From positions 526,245 through 590,244 of the forward strand of contig NW_019091468.1 of assembly GCF_001949145.1 (NCBI RefSeq): 64,000 bases of DNA, in the 5' to 3' direction. The notes beneath the pieces were generated by a model. The model had not been told where the DNA came from, made no database searches, and saw only the letters and a list, made by a program, of their open reading frames with translations. This document shows, piece by piece, positions 63,698 to 64,000 of this stretch. Position 1 is the first letter of the stretch. Each line of letters begins with the position of its first letter. The DNA comes from Acanthaster planci. Its lineage: Eukaryota > Echinodermata > Asteroidea > Valvatida > Acanthasteridae. A program made the translations under genes and the position numbers.

Positions 63698-63839
63698 ATG
63701 ATTTTATGGCGCGGCGGACTCAAGATCAACGAACTTTCAAAGGACGTTGTGTCAACAAACTTTCGGAAGAAGTTTGTTCACCTCACTCATGAAGGTCGGC
63801 TCCGACGGTGCCGGGGGCGCCCTGCTTTGCAATTAAATG
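63698..63839 (+). CDS. Possible first coding exon of an unrecognised gene (plus)
   Basis: From ATG at 63698 the frame is open (MILWRGGLKINELSKDVV, then FRKKFVHLTHEGRLRRC) to a donor G|GTAAAG at 63840. It starts only 130 bp from, and divergent to, the minus-strand candidate at 63434-63568, as at a bidirectional promoter. The continuation would be off the right edge. No family recognised. Confidence 0.25.
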
Positions 63840-64000
63840 GTAAAGTATTTTTATGTCTGTGCCCCAAGCACGGTCTGATGGTAATAAAAGTGCGCCGTTT
63901 TTGCCTTTTTAACATTTTTTTCTCGTCAGAAGCAACAAAATAGTAAAAATCTTGAAGACGCCAGAGTAAGTACCAACATGCTGAAAGTTGACAATTTTGA

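Overview
This is a 64 kb piece of an animal nuclear genome: intron-rich genes with GT-AG splice sites, about 40% GC, two assembly gaps (20612-20939 and a single N at 60747), and many short fold-back transposable elements. The protein families present (SPT5, a ZC3H4/6-type CCCH protein, ELOVL6 paralogues, an SRCR receptor) and the style of the repeats suggest a marine invertebrate deuterostome. An echinoderm is my best guess, but that is inference only.

Layout. 145-7083 (minus): the 5' part of SPT5/SUPT5H, eight coding exons giving 394 codons (acidic N-terminus, NGN domain, first KOW region); the rest lies off the left edge. 9538-23643 (plus): an almost complete ZC3H4/ZC3H6-like triple-CCCH protein, about 1576 aa in eleven proposed exons, head to head with SPT5 about 2.45 kb away. 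23644-31273: its 3' region and repeat-rich intergenic DNA. 31274-32215 and 36117-36998 (plus): two tandem, intronless ELOVL6-type fatty-acid elongase genes. The second ends at a TAG followed by in-frame 46-codon repeats of its own C-terminus. 37365-46150: intergenic, with a dimeric tRNA-derived SINE, MITEs and a 30-bp-unit minisatellite. 46151-59990 (minus): a ten-exon gene for a 402-aa type I membrane protein with signal peptide, SRCR, WSC, Sushi/CCP, linker, TM helix and a short basic tail. Its exon lengths sum to an exact number of codons. 59991-64000: repeats, then two tentative divergent first exons near 63.5-63.8 kb.

How the genes relate. SPT5 (Pol II elongation) and ZC3H4 (termination of unproductive Pol II transcription) act in the same process and may share a promoter region here. 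The ELOVL pair is a lineage-specific tandem duplication in long-chain fatty-acid synthesis. The SRCR-WSC-CCP protein has every module boundary in phase 1, as expected from exon shuffling, and I do not recognise its architecture. Most remaining DNA consists of non-autonomous elements, several with target-site duplications visible by eye.
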